A stretch of 64,000 bases of DNA from Methanobacteriota archaeon. GTDB taxonomy: Archaea > JAADCQ01 > Methanopyri > Methanopyrales > Methanopyraceae. The notes beneath the pieces were generated by a model. It ran no database searches. It worked only from the letters and a program-made list of their open reading frames with translations, and was not told where the DNA came from. This document shows positions 20,657-29,697 of the stretch, one piece after another; the stretch's first letter is position 1, and every line of letters starts with the position of its first letter. A program made the translations under genes and the position numbers. The stretch spans positions 124,001-188,000 of the forward strand of contig JAMOPO010000057.1 in the NCBI GenBank assembly GCA_027064425.1, written 5' to 3'.

Positions 20657-22014
20657 CCCGGATCCTGGCACTCGTGGACGGTGAGCACTACATCCCCGTC
20701 ACCCGGGCCGCCCTGAAGACCGTGGAGGAGGAGCTGGGCGAGCTGGTCGGGGCCGTGTTCATCGGCGGCACCGAGAAGATCGGCGAGCCGGAGGACGTCA
20801 AGCGGGAGCTGGGCGTTAAGGTGTGGCTGCCCGACGGGGACGGGATCCCGCTGGACCTGATCGAGGAGGTCGTGGAGCGCGAGCGCGTGGACGTGGTGCT
20901 GGACCTCAGCGACGAGCCCGTGGTCACCCCGGACGACCGGTTCAGGATCGCGGCCGCCGTCCTGTCCGCGGGCGCGGAGTACTGGTGCTCGGACCTCAAG
21001 CTCAAGCCCGTGGAGATGCACGACGTGCTCGAGAAGCCCTCGATGAGGATCATCGGCACCGGCAAGCGCGTGGGCAAGACGGCCGTCTCCGCCTACTCCT
21101 GCCGCGTCCTGCACGCCCGCGGCTACAACCCGTGCGTGGTCGTGATGGGTCGGGGTGGGCCCAAGGAGCCGGAGGTGGTGCGCGGCGACGAGATCGAGCT
21201 GACCCCGGAGTACCTCCTGAAGGAGGCGGAGAAGGGCAAGCACGCGGCCAGCGACCACTGGGAGGACGCCCTGCTCAGTCGGATCCCGACCGTGGGTTGC
21301 CGGCGCTGCGCGGGCGGCCTCGCGGGCCGGACGTTCATCGACAACGTGCTGAAGGGCGCCGAGATCGCCAACGACCTACCGGCGGACTTCGTCGTGGTGG
21401 AGGGCAGCGGCGCCGCCATCCCACCGATCGAGACGGACTCGGGCATCATCATCGTGGGCGCGAACCAGCCGCTGCGTCACGTGACCGGGTACCTGGGTCC
21501 GTACCGGATCCGACTGTGCGACCTGGCGATCATCACGATGTGCGAGGAGCCGATGGCGGACGAGGAGAAGGTGCGCCGCGTGGAGCGCGAGGTGCGCCGG
21601 GTGAAGGACGACCTGGAGGTGGTCCTGTCGGTCTTCCGGCCCAAGCCCACCGAGGACGTCTCGGGCAAGAAGGTCGTGTTCGTAACCACCGCGCCCGAGG
21701 AGGTGGTGCCCAAGCTCGTCGACCACCTCGAGACCGAGTACGGGTGCGAGGTCGTGGGCACGTCGCCCCACCTGAGCAACCGGCCGAAGCTGCGTGAGGA
21801 CCTGGAGAAGTACGTGGACGAGGCGGAGGTGCTGCTCACGGAGCTGAAGGCCGCGGCCGTGGACGTGGCCACGCGCGAGGCGCTCCGGGCCGGGCTGGAC
21901 GTGGTCTACGTGGACAACGTGCCGGTGGCCGTCGGTGGCGACTACGACCACGTGGGCGACGCGGTCGAGAGCGCGGCGGAGCTGGCGATCGACCGGTTCG
22001 AGGGCGGCTCCTAA
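20653..22014 (+). CDS. cpgS: Cyclic 2,3-diphosphoglycerate synthetase
   Basis: A 453-residue cytosolic enzyme that closes the ring of 2,3-diphosphoglycerate with ATP, producing cDPG, the thermoprotectant and phosphagen that Methanopyrus accumulates to very high levels. The N-terminus [15 protein letters not shown], a P-loop-like [15 protein letters not shown] near residue 137 and a Cys pair in GCRRCAGG fit the family length (about 460). GTG 20653 overlaps the previous stop. Confidence 0.92.
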   Translation: MTRILALVDGEHYIPVTRAALKTVEEELGELVGAVFIGGTEKIGEPEDVKRELGVKVWLPDGDGIPLDLIEEVVERERVDVVLDLSDEPVVTPDDRFRIAAAVLSAGAEYWCSDLKLKPVEMHDVLEKPSMRIIGTGKRVGKTAVSAYSCRVLHARGYNPCVVVMGRGGPKEPEVVRGDEIELTPEYLLKEAEKGKHAASDHWEDALLSRIPTVGCRRCAGGLAGRTFIDNVLKGAEIANDLPADFVVVEGSGAAIPPIETDSGIIIVGANQPLRHVTGYLGPYRIRLCDLAIITMCEEPMADEEKVRRVEREVRRVKDDLEVVLSVFRPKPTEDVSGKKVVFVTTAPEEVVPKLVDHLETEYGCEVVGTSPHLSNRPKLREDLEKYVDEAEVLLTELKAAAVDVATREALRAGLDVVYVDNVPVAVGGDYDHVGDAVESAAELAIDRFEGGS

Positions 22015-22036
22015 GCGCCCGCCCTCTCGCCCACCG

Positions 22037-22057
22037 TAGTTCATTTGCAGGAAACTA
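22037..22057. repeat. Related palindrome TAGTT-N11-AACTA between convergent genes
   Basis: A perfect five-base arm pair with an 11-base centre, keeping the GTT-N11-AAC core of the 23-bp palindrome but not its outer bases. It lies between the 3' ends of cpgS and the histone-fold gene. Confidence 0.4.
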
Positions 22058-22067
22058 AATCGGGCGG

Positions 22068-22307
22068 CTAGCGGCCCTCCTCCGCGGCGAGCCCCAGCAC
22101 GACCTCCAGGAAGGCCCGCTGGACGTCCTCCTTCTCCACGTACCTCTTTCCTCGCGCCGAGGCCAGCTCGCCCGCCCGCTCCCCGATCCGCTCCGCGAGC
22201 CGCTGCACGCTGTCACGCAGGGCGACGGACGCCCGCTGGCTGACCCTCATCCCCTTTCCCGCCGCCCGCAGCTTGCGATCGAACGGCGCCACCGGCAGCT
22301 CCGACAC
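22068..22307 (-). CDS. Single archaeal histone-fold protein
   Basis: A 79-residue protein aligning end to end with an archaeal histone: ELPVAP-FDRKLRAAG at helix 1, a long central helix, then RKYV-like GKRYVEKEDVQRAFLEVV at helix 3. GTG 22307 begins at the histone N-terminus; the longer frame upstream is antisense to nucS. It differs from the recalled tandem (double) histone of Methanopyrus in having one fold. It may pack DNA or act as a CENP-like specialised histone. Only 28 nt separate its start from the divergent nucS start. Confidence 0.82.
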   Translation of the reverse strand: MSELPVAPFDRKLRAAGKGMRVSQRASVALRDSVQRLAERIGERAGELASARGKRYVEKEDVQRAFLEVVLGLAAEEGR

Positions 22308-22335
22308 GCTCCCCGACCCCCTCGGGGAGCGGGCC

Positions 22336-23118
22336 TTGACCGAGGTAAAAGTGTTGAAAGAGCCCACGCCCGAGGAGCTAAAGCCGCTGGCCGAGGACCT
22401 CGGCAAGCGACCCGTCCTGATCGCCGGGATCTGCGAGGCGGAGTACCGGGGGCGGGCCGAGTCCCGGGCCGGCCCCGCCCTCCGGCTGGCCATCTGCAAG
22501 CCGGACGGCACCTTCCTGCTGCACAACGCCCTGGAGAAGCGCGAGCCGACCAACTGGAACCCCGCCCCGTCCCGCCAGTCCCTCGAGGTGAGGGACGACC
22601 TCGTCATCCTCCGCTCCCGCCGCCTCGACGTGAGAGAGGAGGTGATCGTGTACTTTCACCGGGTCCTGCTCGCCTGCTCCCTGCCCAAGGAAGGGGCCAG
22701 GAGCGAGGAGTCCGTGTTCTCGCTGTTCAAGTCCGAGGACGACATGAAGCGCGTCATCTGGGAGAATCCGGACGTCATCGAGCCCGGCTTCAAGCCGGTC
22801 AGGGAGGAGGTCGAGTGCCGGGCCGGCATCGCCGACATGATCGGGTACGACGCCGACGGACGCCTCGTGGTCCTCGAGCTCAAGCGGGCCCGGGCCAGCG
22901 TCGACGCCGCCTCCCAGCTCCGCCGGTACGTGGAGGCCTTCCGTGAGGAGCGGGGGGAGGAGGTGCGAGGCATCCTGGTCGCCCCGTCCATCACCGACGG
23001 CTGCCGGCGCCTCCTGGAAAAGTACGGGCTGGAGTGGCGGCAGCTCGAACCCAAAGCCGCGGACCGAGACGGAAAGGGGGACGGCCAGCGCACGCTCACC
23101 GAGTTCCTGGGGGACTGA
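22336..23118 (+). CDS. nucS: Endonuclease NucS/EndoMS (mismatch or branched-DNA)
   Basis: A 260-residue nuclease. The N-terminal half carries the DNA-binding dimer domain (VLIAGICEAEYRGRAESR, KPDGTFLLHN). The C-terminal RecB-like nuclease shows GIADMIGYDADGRLVVLELKR with the D...ExK catalytic pattern. The C-terminal TLTEFLGD resembles a PCNA-interaction tail. TTG 23336-type starts are common here; TTG 22336 lies six bases after GGGAG. The family performs mismatch cleavage in archaea lacking MutS-MutL. Confidence 0.92.
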   Translation: MTEVKVLKEPTPEELKPLAEDLGKRPVLIAGICEAEYRGRAESRAGPALRLAICKPDGTFLLHNALEKREPTNWNPAPSRQSLEVRDDLVILRSRRLDVREEVIVYFHRVLLACSLPKEGARSEESVFSLFKSEDDMKRVIWENPDVIEPGFKPVREEVECRAGIADMIGYDADGRLVVLELKRARASVDAASQLRRYVEAFREERGEEVRGILVAPSITDGCRRLLEKYGLEWRQLEPKAADRDGKGDGQRTLTEFLGD

Positions 23119-23120
23119 GC

Positions 23121-23771
23121 TTGGTTCGCGTCAAGATCTGCGGGATCACCCGTCCCGAGGACGCGCAGACCGCGGAGGAGGCCGGGGCAGACGCGGTCGG
23201 GTGCGTGACCGAGGTCCCCGTACCGAGCCCGCGCTCCGTGGGCGCTGAAACCGCAAACGAGATTCTTTCCACAGTGTCCCCCTTCGTTTCCAAAGTGACG
23301 GTAGTGATGGACGACCTGGGAGTGCTCGAGCGCGTCGAAGAGGCCACCGTCGCTCAGCTTCACGGGACGGAAAGCCCGGAGGACTGCGAGCGGGCGAGGG
23401 AGCTCGGGTACGAGGTCGTCAAGACGCTGTGGGTCGACGCGTCCGGGCGCCTGTGGCTGGGAGACGACCGAGTCGACGACGAGACCCTGTCCAAGTACCT
23501 GGAGGTCGTGGACGCCCTCCTTCTGGACACCAGGTCCGAGGAGGGTGGAGGCAGCGGACGCACCCACGACTGGTCGGCCTCGGCCGAGATCGTCGAGCGG
23601 GTGGACGTCCCGGTGATCCTCGCCGGCGGGCTGAACCCGGAGAACGTCGAGCGGGCTGTCAGGGAGGTGCGTCCCCACGCCGTCGACACCTCCTCCGGCG
23701 TCGAGCGGGAGCCGGGCGTCAAGGACCCCGAGGCCGTGCGAGAGTTCGTGCGCCGCGCCAAGCACGCGTGA
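23121..23771 (+). CDS. trpF: Phosphoribosylanthranilate isomerase
   Basis: A 216-residue TIM barrel of tryptophan synthesis. The N-terminal VRVKICGITRPEDA holds the catalytic Cys, and LLLDTRS, GGLNPENV and VDTSSGVE are the phosphate and product-binding segments. TTG 23121 follows GGGGGA, two bases after the nucS stop. No other trp gene is nearby. Its 3' end directly abuts the convergent CobN-like gene. Confidence 0.95.
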   Translation: MVRVKICGITRPEDAQTAEEAGADAVGCVTEVPVPSPRSVGAETANEILSTVSPFVSKVTVVMDDLGVLERVEEATVAQLHGTESPEDCERARELGYEVVKTLWVDASGRLWLGDDRVDDETLSKYLEVVDALLLDTRSEEGGGSGRTHDWSASAEIVERVDVPVILAGGLNPENVERAVREVRPHAVDTSSGVEREPGVKDPEAVREFVRRAKHA

Positions 23772-26700
23772 TCACCAGCCGGTCGTCCACCCAACCCTCT
23801 CCCGCCGACCAGCCCGCGCCCACGCCCCCAGCCCGATCGCCAGCCCGACCAGGACCAGCAGCAGTAGACGCTGCAGCCACGCCGGCACCGGGGAGCCCGA
23901 GGTGGGCGAGCCCTGCCGAGTGAAGGATACGGCGGGGGTTCTACCCCCGGAGCGCCCGGTCCCGGAGGACGGTCTCGAGATTCCCTCGGCGGACACGACG
24001 CCCGAGGCGGCGATCGACCTCGAAAGTTCCCCGCCGCGGAGCGAGATCGAGGCCGCCGCACGCACCCTACCGGCGCCCATCACGGTGGAGCCCGCCGCGG
24101 CGGGCCGGATCACCTGAGCGCCGGCGGCGCGCGGCTGGGGCGATGGCGGCGAGATCCGGGGCGCGTGGGGCCGGTTGGCCGCGGTGATATCCCTAGAGGT
24201 GGTGCGGGCCGTCCGAGCGACCCGCGTGACCCGCGTCAGGGCTCGGGCGATTGAGGCGGTCACCGTGACGGCGCTCGTGACCAGTCGGCCGACGACGGTG
24301 CCGCCGTTGAGTGCCGTGGATGCGGCGGTGGGCTGGGTGACCGCGCCGGTGACCGTTCCCGGGACGGCGCCCGTCGGGCCGCGGGTTACGCCGGCCGGGG
24401 TCGCCCGGCTCACGGGGGGAGGGACCGGAACGGGTCTCGCCGGTGTGAGCGCCGTGGGCGTCGGTGACGGTCGGCCGGTGGGGGCCGGTTTGGTCGCGAT
24501 GATGCCCGCGGAGAACGGGTTGGGCAGGAACGCTCCGACCGGGCTGACCAGGGAGGTCACGGACCTCAGGACCGGGTTGGCGGCCTCCTCGAAGCACCCG
24601 CACCAGCCGTACTCCCGGACCAGGCGCGCGTACAGCTCGAGGGAGCGTGAGAGTACCGCGTTCTTCGCCTCCTCGACCCACCGCCCCACGCGGCTCAGCT
24701 CACCTCTCCACACCATGACCAGGGCGTGGTACGTCCGGCGGAGCAGGGTCTCACCCGACTGGTAGTACAGGTGGAAGACTCGGGCGACGATCGCCTCCAG
24801 GGCGTACGGGTTAACCCGCTCCAGGCGGTCAACGACCTCACGGTCGAGCACGAGCCGCCGCGTGACCTCGTAAAGGAGCTGGCCCAGGGCGCCCGCGAGC
24901 GCCTCCTCGGTCGGGGTCCCGGGGGACTCGACGGCGGGCCAGAGAGCGGCGATTAGGCCCAGCAGTCGTGACACCCGCTCGAACAGCGCGCTGGCCTGCC
25001 CCGGGGAGCTGAGCGACAGGATCCAGCCTCGGTCCAGGAGCAGCGAGTGGAACTCCCGCAGCAGCTCCGCGTGGAGCGGGACGAGCTCCATCGTGGTTAA
25101 GTCGAGGAGTCGGAGGTCCAGGCACGAGCCCCTCACCGCGCGGCTGAGGGCGCAGCAGGCGACGCCGAACTCCAGAACGTCCTCGGCGAGAGCTCCCCAG
25201 ATCCGGTCGGTCTCCGGCTTCACGATCTGGTCGACCAGGAGGAGCTCCAGCTCGAACATTCTCGGGTCCGAGACAGGACCCTCGGGCAGCAGGACCCGAC
25301 CCAGCTTGGCGGGCAGGGAGGAGACGAACTGCCCCCATTCACGGAGCTCGAGCCGCTCGGCGAGCGCCCGGACGCCGGTCGTGTAGTCCGCTGGGCAGTA
25401 CAGGGCCGCGGCGGCGCGCCTGGCGGCCTCCTCTACCGGGAGTCCCTCCACCTGCACGCCGTACAGGAACTTCACGGCCCACGCCTCGTACCAGAGCGGG
25501 TCCGGGTTGAAGTCGGGTGACGTGAGCAGCTCGATCGGGATCCTGCGGTACCACTCTCTCAGGACCTCCAGCCCGCGATGGAGCAGGCTCGGGTCAACGT
25601 GGATTTGCTCCAGCGCGGCCCGGAGCTCGGGATCCCGACACTCGGCCCTCAACCGCTCCAGGAGCCGCTCCAGCTCGACCGCCGGGCACCGGGTGGAGGC
25701 CCTCAGCACGCACGCCAGGTGCGCCTTGAACAGCGCGAGCCCCGGACGGCACCGGACGAAGATGGCCTCAAGCCCCTGACAAACTAGGACCGGAACGTAA
25801 GGTGGGGAGCCCGAGAGCACGTACCCGGAGACGCCCTTCCTAAGCCCGGTGGACCGCAGCAGGTAGGCCAAGGAGACGCCCCGGTCGTTGATTAGGTCCG
25901 TGGCGGAGAGGATGAAGAGCGTGGGCAGCTTCGGCGGCCGCAGGTTCTCGGCGACGTGCCAGGCCGCTTCGGTGGGGAGCTCGTCTGGGTTCAGGACGTA
26001 CAGCATCCGACCGGTGGGCAGAACGGAGGGGTCTAGGGTCGGGTCACCGGGCGGTCCGGTGGGGATCCGTCGGCCGTCGAGCACCCGGAGCAGGTCCTCG
26101 ATCTCCAGTCGGGCGGACTCGACCACGAGCCGTCGGATCCGCTCCGCCTCGTGGTAAAGATCGGGGTAAGCCGACCGCAGCTCGTCCGGGTGAGACACCA
26201 GGCGATCCCACTCACGCCAGAGCTCGTTCAGCAGTCGGAGGGCCCGATCGGGCTGCCCGTAGATCATCCGGTTCAGGTCCTCTAGGCTCATTCCGCGGCG
26301 CTCGAGCGCCCGCTTCAGGAACTCACGGAAGAGCACGGCTCGCACGTAGGCCCGCACCTCCTCCGAGGTCACGAGGCCGTATACGTGCAGTGAGCGGGCG
26401 AGACTCGCCGGCACCGGGCGCTCACCGTGACTCTGCATCGCGTGCAGGTAGAGGTGTAGCAGGTTTACCAGCCGCCCGAACCCCTCCTCCGTCCGCGCCA
26501 TCCGGACCACGTCGTCCCACCTGAGCCCCATCCACTCGTACAGTCCGGTGATCCGGAGCGTCTCCAGGATAAGCGGGCGCAGCCGATCCGCGAGCTTGGG
26601 GTCACCGGACTGGAACCAGTGAAAGCACTCGTGCAGCGCCTCCACGAGCGTCCGCAGGTAGAACTCCGTCGCGGTCTCCGGGGGTGGCGGCAAGTACCCG

Positions 26701-28127
26701 ATGACTACCGCGCTCGTCCTCCACTTGACGTTCAGCAGCTCTCCGCTCGTCACGCACCACAGGTACACGTGCGGGACGTCGCCCAGCAGCACCGTCGGGA
26801 AGTCCACGTGGGAGAGCAGCGTCCGACGCAGCGGCAACCACTCCAGCGTTCCGTGCGTGCCCACGTGGACGACGACGTCGACCGTCCGCTTCAGCCACAG
26901 GTACACGGCCAGGTAGTAGTGAGGCGGCGGGAGTAGCAGTGAGTGGTACACGACCGCCGACTCGAGTGAGCCCCAGAGCCAGCCGCGCGGGGGCTGGGGC
27001 AGCAGGAGCACCTTCCCGAGCTTCAGACCCGGGACCACGAAGTGCCCATCGACGACCATCACATCGCCCGGTGGGGGACCCCAACCAAAGAGTCCAGTCC
27101 GGTACCCCAGCAGCCGCTCGAACTCCCGACCGGCTTTCAGCGCCCGCTCGAACTCCCGCCGGAGCTCTGACACGCTGGCGCGGCCGGATGCGTACTCCAC
27201 CAACCCCTCCACCAGCCGGGAGAGCGCCCTCAGCGCCTCCTCCCTGGCCCTCGAAACGTCCCCCGAGCCGCCGGTGTTGAAACCGGCCGGGGCCACGGAA
27301 GACAGCAGGCGCTCCGCCTCCCGCAGCAGGGTCTGAAGCGAGCGCTTCAGCGTCTCCAGTTCCCGCTCGCCTAACGGGGGTTTGAGGAGCCGGGCGTACC
27401 CGTAAAGGAGCCCGGGCAGGCCGTCCTCCACGTACAACCGGACGACCTCGGGCAGCCTCGCGTACCAGCGCTCGTACGTGCTGACGGGAATCAGCGCGAG
27501 GTAGGCGTGGTGCTCGTACATCCTGCGCAGCCGCTCCTCGTCCCACCATCCCACGTTGATCCCGTAGCTCCAGATCAAGCGGGCGAGTTCACCCTCCAGC
27601 CTCTTCACCAGCCGGGCCGCCTCGTCCCACCGACCCTGCCGCTCGAGCCGGGCGATCTCGAGCAGCTCCCGGTCCCAGGGCGTCCTGACGTCGTAACCCG
27701 CGGCCCTGAGGTTGGCCAGGATGTTGACGAGTGATCCGAACACGTCCAATCCGGAAGCCGTGATGGACTCTCGGCCGGGCGGCCAGTCGTAATAAATCAG
27801 CGCGACGATCTTCTCGCGGTTGGGCTTCTTCGCCAGCTCCCTCCAGCGCTCCTCGAGCCTTCGAACTATGGCCTGGTTCTCGGGGTAGGGGTGACCCGCC
27901 AGCCGAGTGGGCGGTGTGACGATGGCCCCTTCAGCGTCCGGGAGCACGACCTCGCGGAAGAAGGTGGGAGTCGGGTACCCCAGCGGGTCCGCCCGGTACT
28001 CCACCGGCGGCACTCCCGCGTCGGGCTCGTGAAACGGCAGCTGCGGCGCGTCGGCCGCCGCGGGCTGCAGCGCGAGGAGTAGGGCGATCAGCAGCCGCCA
28101 CCTCCCCCCGGCGGCCGGGGTCCTCAC
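23772..28127 (-). CDS. Exported, membrane-anchored CobN/ChlH-like chelatase subunit
   Basis: A 1451-residue homologue of the large subunit of cobalto- and magnesium chelatases. The core motifs are clear: IVALIYYDWPPGRESI near residue 105 and HVGTHGTLEWLPL near 430. Unlike biosynthetic CobN it begins with a signal peptide (LLIALLLALQPAAADA) and ends with about 200 residues rich in Thr, Ser, Pro, Ala and Arg, then a membrane helix (LLLLVLVGLAIGLGAW) and a basic tail. The chelatase-like domain would therefore lie outside the cell, perhaps handling cobalt or corrinoids. GTG 28127 has a TTATTG about 23 bases upstream and may be leaderless. Confidence 0.83.
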   Translation of the reverse strand: MRTPAAGGRWRLLIALLLALQPAAADAPQLPFHEPDAGVPPVEYRADPLGYPTPTFFREVVLPDAEGAIVTPPTRLAGHPYPENQAIVRRLEERWRELAKKPNREKIVALIYYDWPPGRESITASGLDVFGSLVNILANLRAAGYDVRTPWDRELLEIARLERQGRWDEAARLVKRLEGELARLIWSYGINVGWWDEERLRRMYEHHAYLALIPVSTYERWYARLPEVVRLYVEDGLPGLLYGYARLLKPPLGERELETLKRSLQTLLREAERLLSSVAPAGFNTGGSGDVSRAREEALRALSRLVEGLVEYASGRASVSELRREFERALKAGREFERLLGYRTGLFGWGPPPGDVMVVDGHFVVPGLKLGKVLLLPQPPRGWLWGSLESAVVYHSLLLPPPHYYLAVYLWLKRTVDVVVHVGTHGTLEWLPLRRTLLSHVDFPTVLLGDVPHVYLWCVTSGELLNVKWRTSAVVIGYLPPPPETATEFYLRTLVEALHECFHWFQSGDPKLADRLRPLILETLRITGLYEWMGLRWDDVVRMARTEEGFGRLVNLLHLYLHAMQSHGERPVPASLARSLHVYGLVTSEEVRAYVRAVLFREFLKRALERRGMSLEDLNRMIYGQPDRALRLLNELWREWDRLVSHPDELRSAYPDLYHEAERIRRLVVESARLEIEDLLRVLDGRRIPTGPPGDPTLDPSVLPTGRMLYVLNPDELPTEAAWHVAENLRPPKLPTLFILSATDLINDRGVSLAYLLRSTGLRKGVSGYVLSGSPPYVPVLVCQGLEAIFVRCRPGLALFKAHLACVLRASTRCPAVELERLLERLRAECRDPELRAALEQIHVDPSLLHRGLEVLREWYRRIPIELLTSPDFNPDPLWYEAWAVKFLYGVQVEGLPVEEAARRAAAALYCPADYTTGVRALAERLELREWGQFVSSLPAKLGRVLLPEGPVSDPRMFELELLLVDQIVKPETDRIWGALAEDVLEFGVACCALSRAVRGSCLDLRLLDLTTMELVPLHAELLREFHSLLLDRGWILSLSSPGQASALFERVSRLLGLIAALWPAVESPGTPTEEALAGALGQLLYEVTRRLVLDREVVDRLERVNPYALEAIVARVFHLYYQSGETLLRRTYHALVMVWRGELSRVGRWVEEAKNAVLSRSLELYARLVREYGWCGCFEEAANPVLRSVTSLVSPVGAFLPNPFSAGIIATKPAPTGRPSPTPTALTPARPVPVPPPVSRATPAGVTRGPTGAVPGTVTGAVTQPTAASTALNGGTVVGRLVTSAVTVTASIARALTRVTRVARTARTTSRDITAANRPHAPRISPPSPQPRAAGAQVIRPAAAGSTVMGAGRVRAAASISLRGGELSRSIAASGVVSAEGISRPSSGTGRSGGRTPAVSFTRQGSPTSGSPVPAWLQRLLLLVLVGLAIGLGAWARAGRRERVGWTTGW

Positions 28128-28236
28128 CCCGCCACGTTAGGTTCCAATAAGACCGATCCCGGAACCCTTTTAGTGCGCATCGGTAACAACATCTGGGTGG
28201 GAGTTAGTACTACGCGGTACGTTGGGGGCCTCGTTA

Positions 28237-29631
28237 GTGAGAATAGTAATACCCACCCTGCTCGGGTTGCTGGTGGCGCTCGGTGGCGCCTCCGCGGGGC
28301 TCCAGGAGTGCAAGCAGGCCTACTTGGATGCCGCTAAAATCGAGGAGTACGGTGGCAAGCTTCGGGAGGCGCTCAACACCATTGGCGGCTTCCAGCCACC
28401 GTGCGGGCTGAAGGTGGTTCCGACGGCGTACCCGTACATGGCGCTCAAGGATGACAAGAGCGCGATCCAGACGGTGTTCGAGGGGACCGACGTCGCGGAG
28501 TCCGGCTCGTGGACGGAGGTGGGACCGGGCGACTTCCGGGCGCTGATCTACGGGATCCACGAGCTGAGTGAGAACTGGTTCAAGCGCGTCAGCACCGTGG
28601 TCGACCTGGCTCAGGAGCCGGCCAAGTGGGCGCTGAAGGTGCACGAGGAGACGCACGCGTGGGAGGGAGCCGTGGAGAAGGTGGGCGAGACGTGGGACGC
28701 GTGGGAGCAGCACAAGGGCTCCGATGACCTGAAGACGGCCATCGCATCCCGGACGCTGGCGGTGCTGGGCCTGGTCGTGTCCGAGAACTGGCGGGCGATC
28801 TTCAACGAGGCGAACAAGGCCGCGCACATCGCCGCCAACGTCGGGAAGGTGGAGATTCCGGCGGGCGTATACGGTAACGACAACCCGATCGAGTTGGACT
28901 TCAGCAAGTGCGAGACGCCGGGAGACGTGACCGGCGTGATTAAGGGCCTGATCAAGGCGGTCTTCGGCGACGACCAGCTGACGCCGGCGCGGGTGATCGC
29001 GCTCATCGACAGGGAGGCGGAGCACTTCGGACTGGGTAGCAACTTCGTCGAGACGTACCTGGAGGGTGGGCAGTACGAGCCGCACCCGGGCGGGTTCACT
29101 AAGGACGAGATGAAGCAGGTGATCGAGCTGTTCAAGCAGGGCAAGGACGTCTACGGTCAGCCGCTCTCTGAGGACGCGCTGGCGTTCGCGGTGCTGTTCA
29201 GCATCGAGAACGTGTGGGCAACGTACGAGGAGTACGTGCACCAGTACGGCCACTTCTTCCCGCCCGCGGCCGACGACGCCAAGCTGGCACGCGATAAGAT
29301 CCAGGAGGCGGTGAGCGACCTGGTGTCCGTACTGGACAAGCTGAACGCGTGGGCGGACGTAGGCATCACGAAGGTTAAGCTGAAGTCCAACCCGATCGAG
29401 TGCGCGCCGGCGGTGAAGGACTGGGCGGTAGGCCAGCTGTTCGGTGCGGTGGGGCAGCTACAGCAGAAGGTCAGCGAGCTCGAGAGCAAGGTCAGCGAGC
29501 TCGAAAAGAAGGGGGCCGGCAAGGGGACCGGCAAGGGCGAGACAGGGAAGGGTGGTAAGGGCGTGCCGGTGAACCCGCTGGTCGCGCTGGCCGGACTGGT
29601 GACGGTCCTGGTCGCGCTCCGGCGGCGCTAA
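28237..29631 (+). CDS. Exported protein with coiled coil and VPVNP C-terminal anchor
   Basis: A 464-residue surface protein with no recognised catalytic domain. GTG 28237, eight bases after GGGGG, gives a clean signal peptide ending ASAG. The main body is helical and acidic with four Cys. Near the C-terminus a heptad repeat (QQKVSELESKVSELEKK) forms a short coiled coil, then a Gly-Lys-Thr linker, VPVNP, a hydrophobic stretch and RRR. The same VPV-x-P tail closes the next gene's product. It is divergent from the CobN-like gene. Confidence 0.72.
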   Translation: MRIVIPTLLGLLVALGGASAGLQECKQAYLDAAKIEEYGGKLREALNTIGGFQPPCGLKVVPTAYPYMALKDDKSAIQTVFEGTDVAESGSWTEVGPGDFRALIYGIHELSENWFKRVSTVVDLAQEPAKWALKVHEETHAWEGAVEKVGETWDAWEQHKGSDDLKTAIASRTLAVLGLVVSENWRAIFNEANKAAHIAANVGKVEIPAGVYGNDNPIELDFSKCETPGDVTGVIKGLIKAVFGDDQLTPARVIALIDREAEHFGLGSNFVETYLEGGQYEPHPGGFTKDEMKQVIELFKQGKDVYGQPLSEDALAFAVLFSIENVWATYEEYVHQYGHFFPPAADDAKLARDKIQEAVSDLVSVLDKLNAWADVGITKVKLKSNPIECAPAVKDWAVGQLFGAVGQLQQKVSELESKVSELEKKGAGKGTGKGETGKGGKGVPVNPLVALAGLVTVLVALRRR

Positions 29632-29697
29632 CGCTCCTCCTCACTCTTTCCTTACCCACCTGTCCCGCCCTCCCTAGGTCCTCTCGGGGGTGGTCGA

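Noticed and set aside
22308-22607. N-terminal extension of the histone-fold frame
   Set aside because: It is antisense to nucS and the extra residues have no histone similarity; the GTG at 22307 begins exactly at the histone fold.
24193-27549. Several long frames within the CobN-like gene
   Set aside because: They are Arg/Gly/Pro-rich shadows, and the CobN frame has clear family motifs throughout its core.
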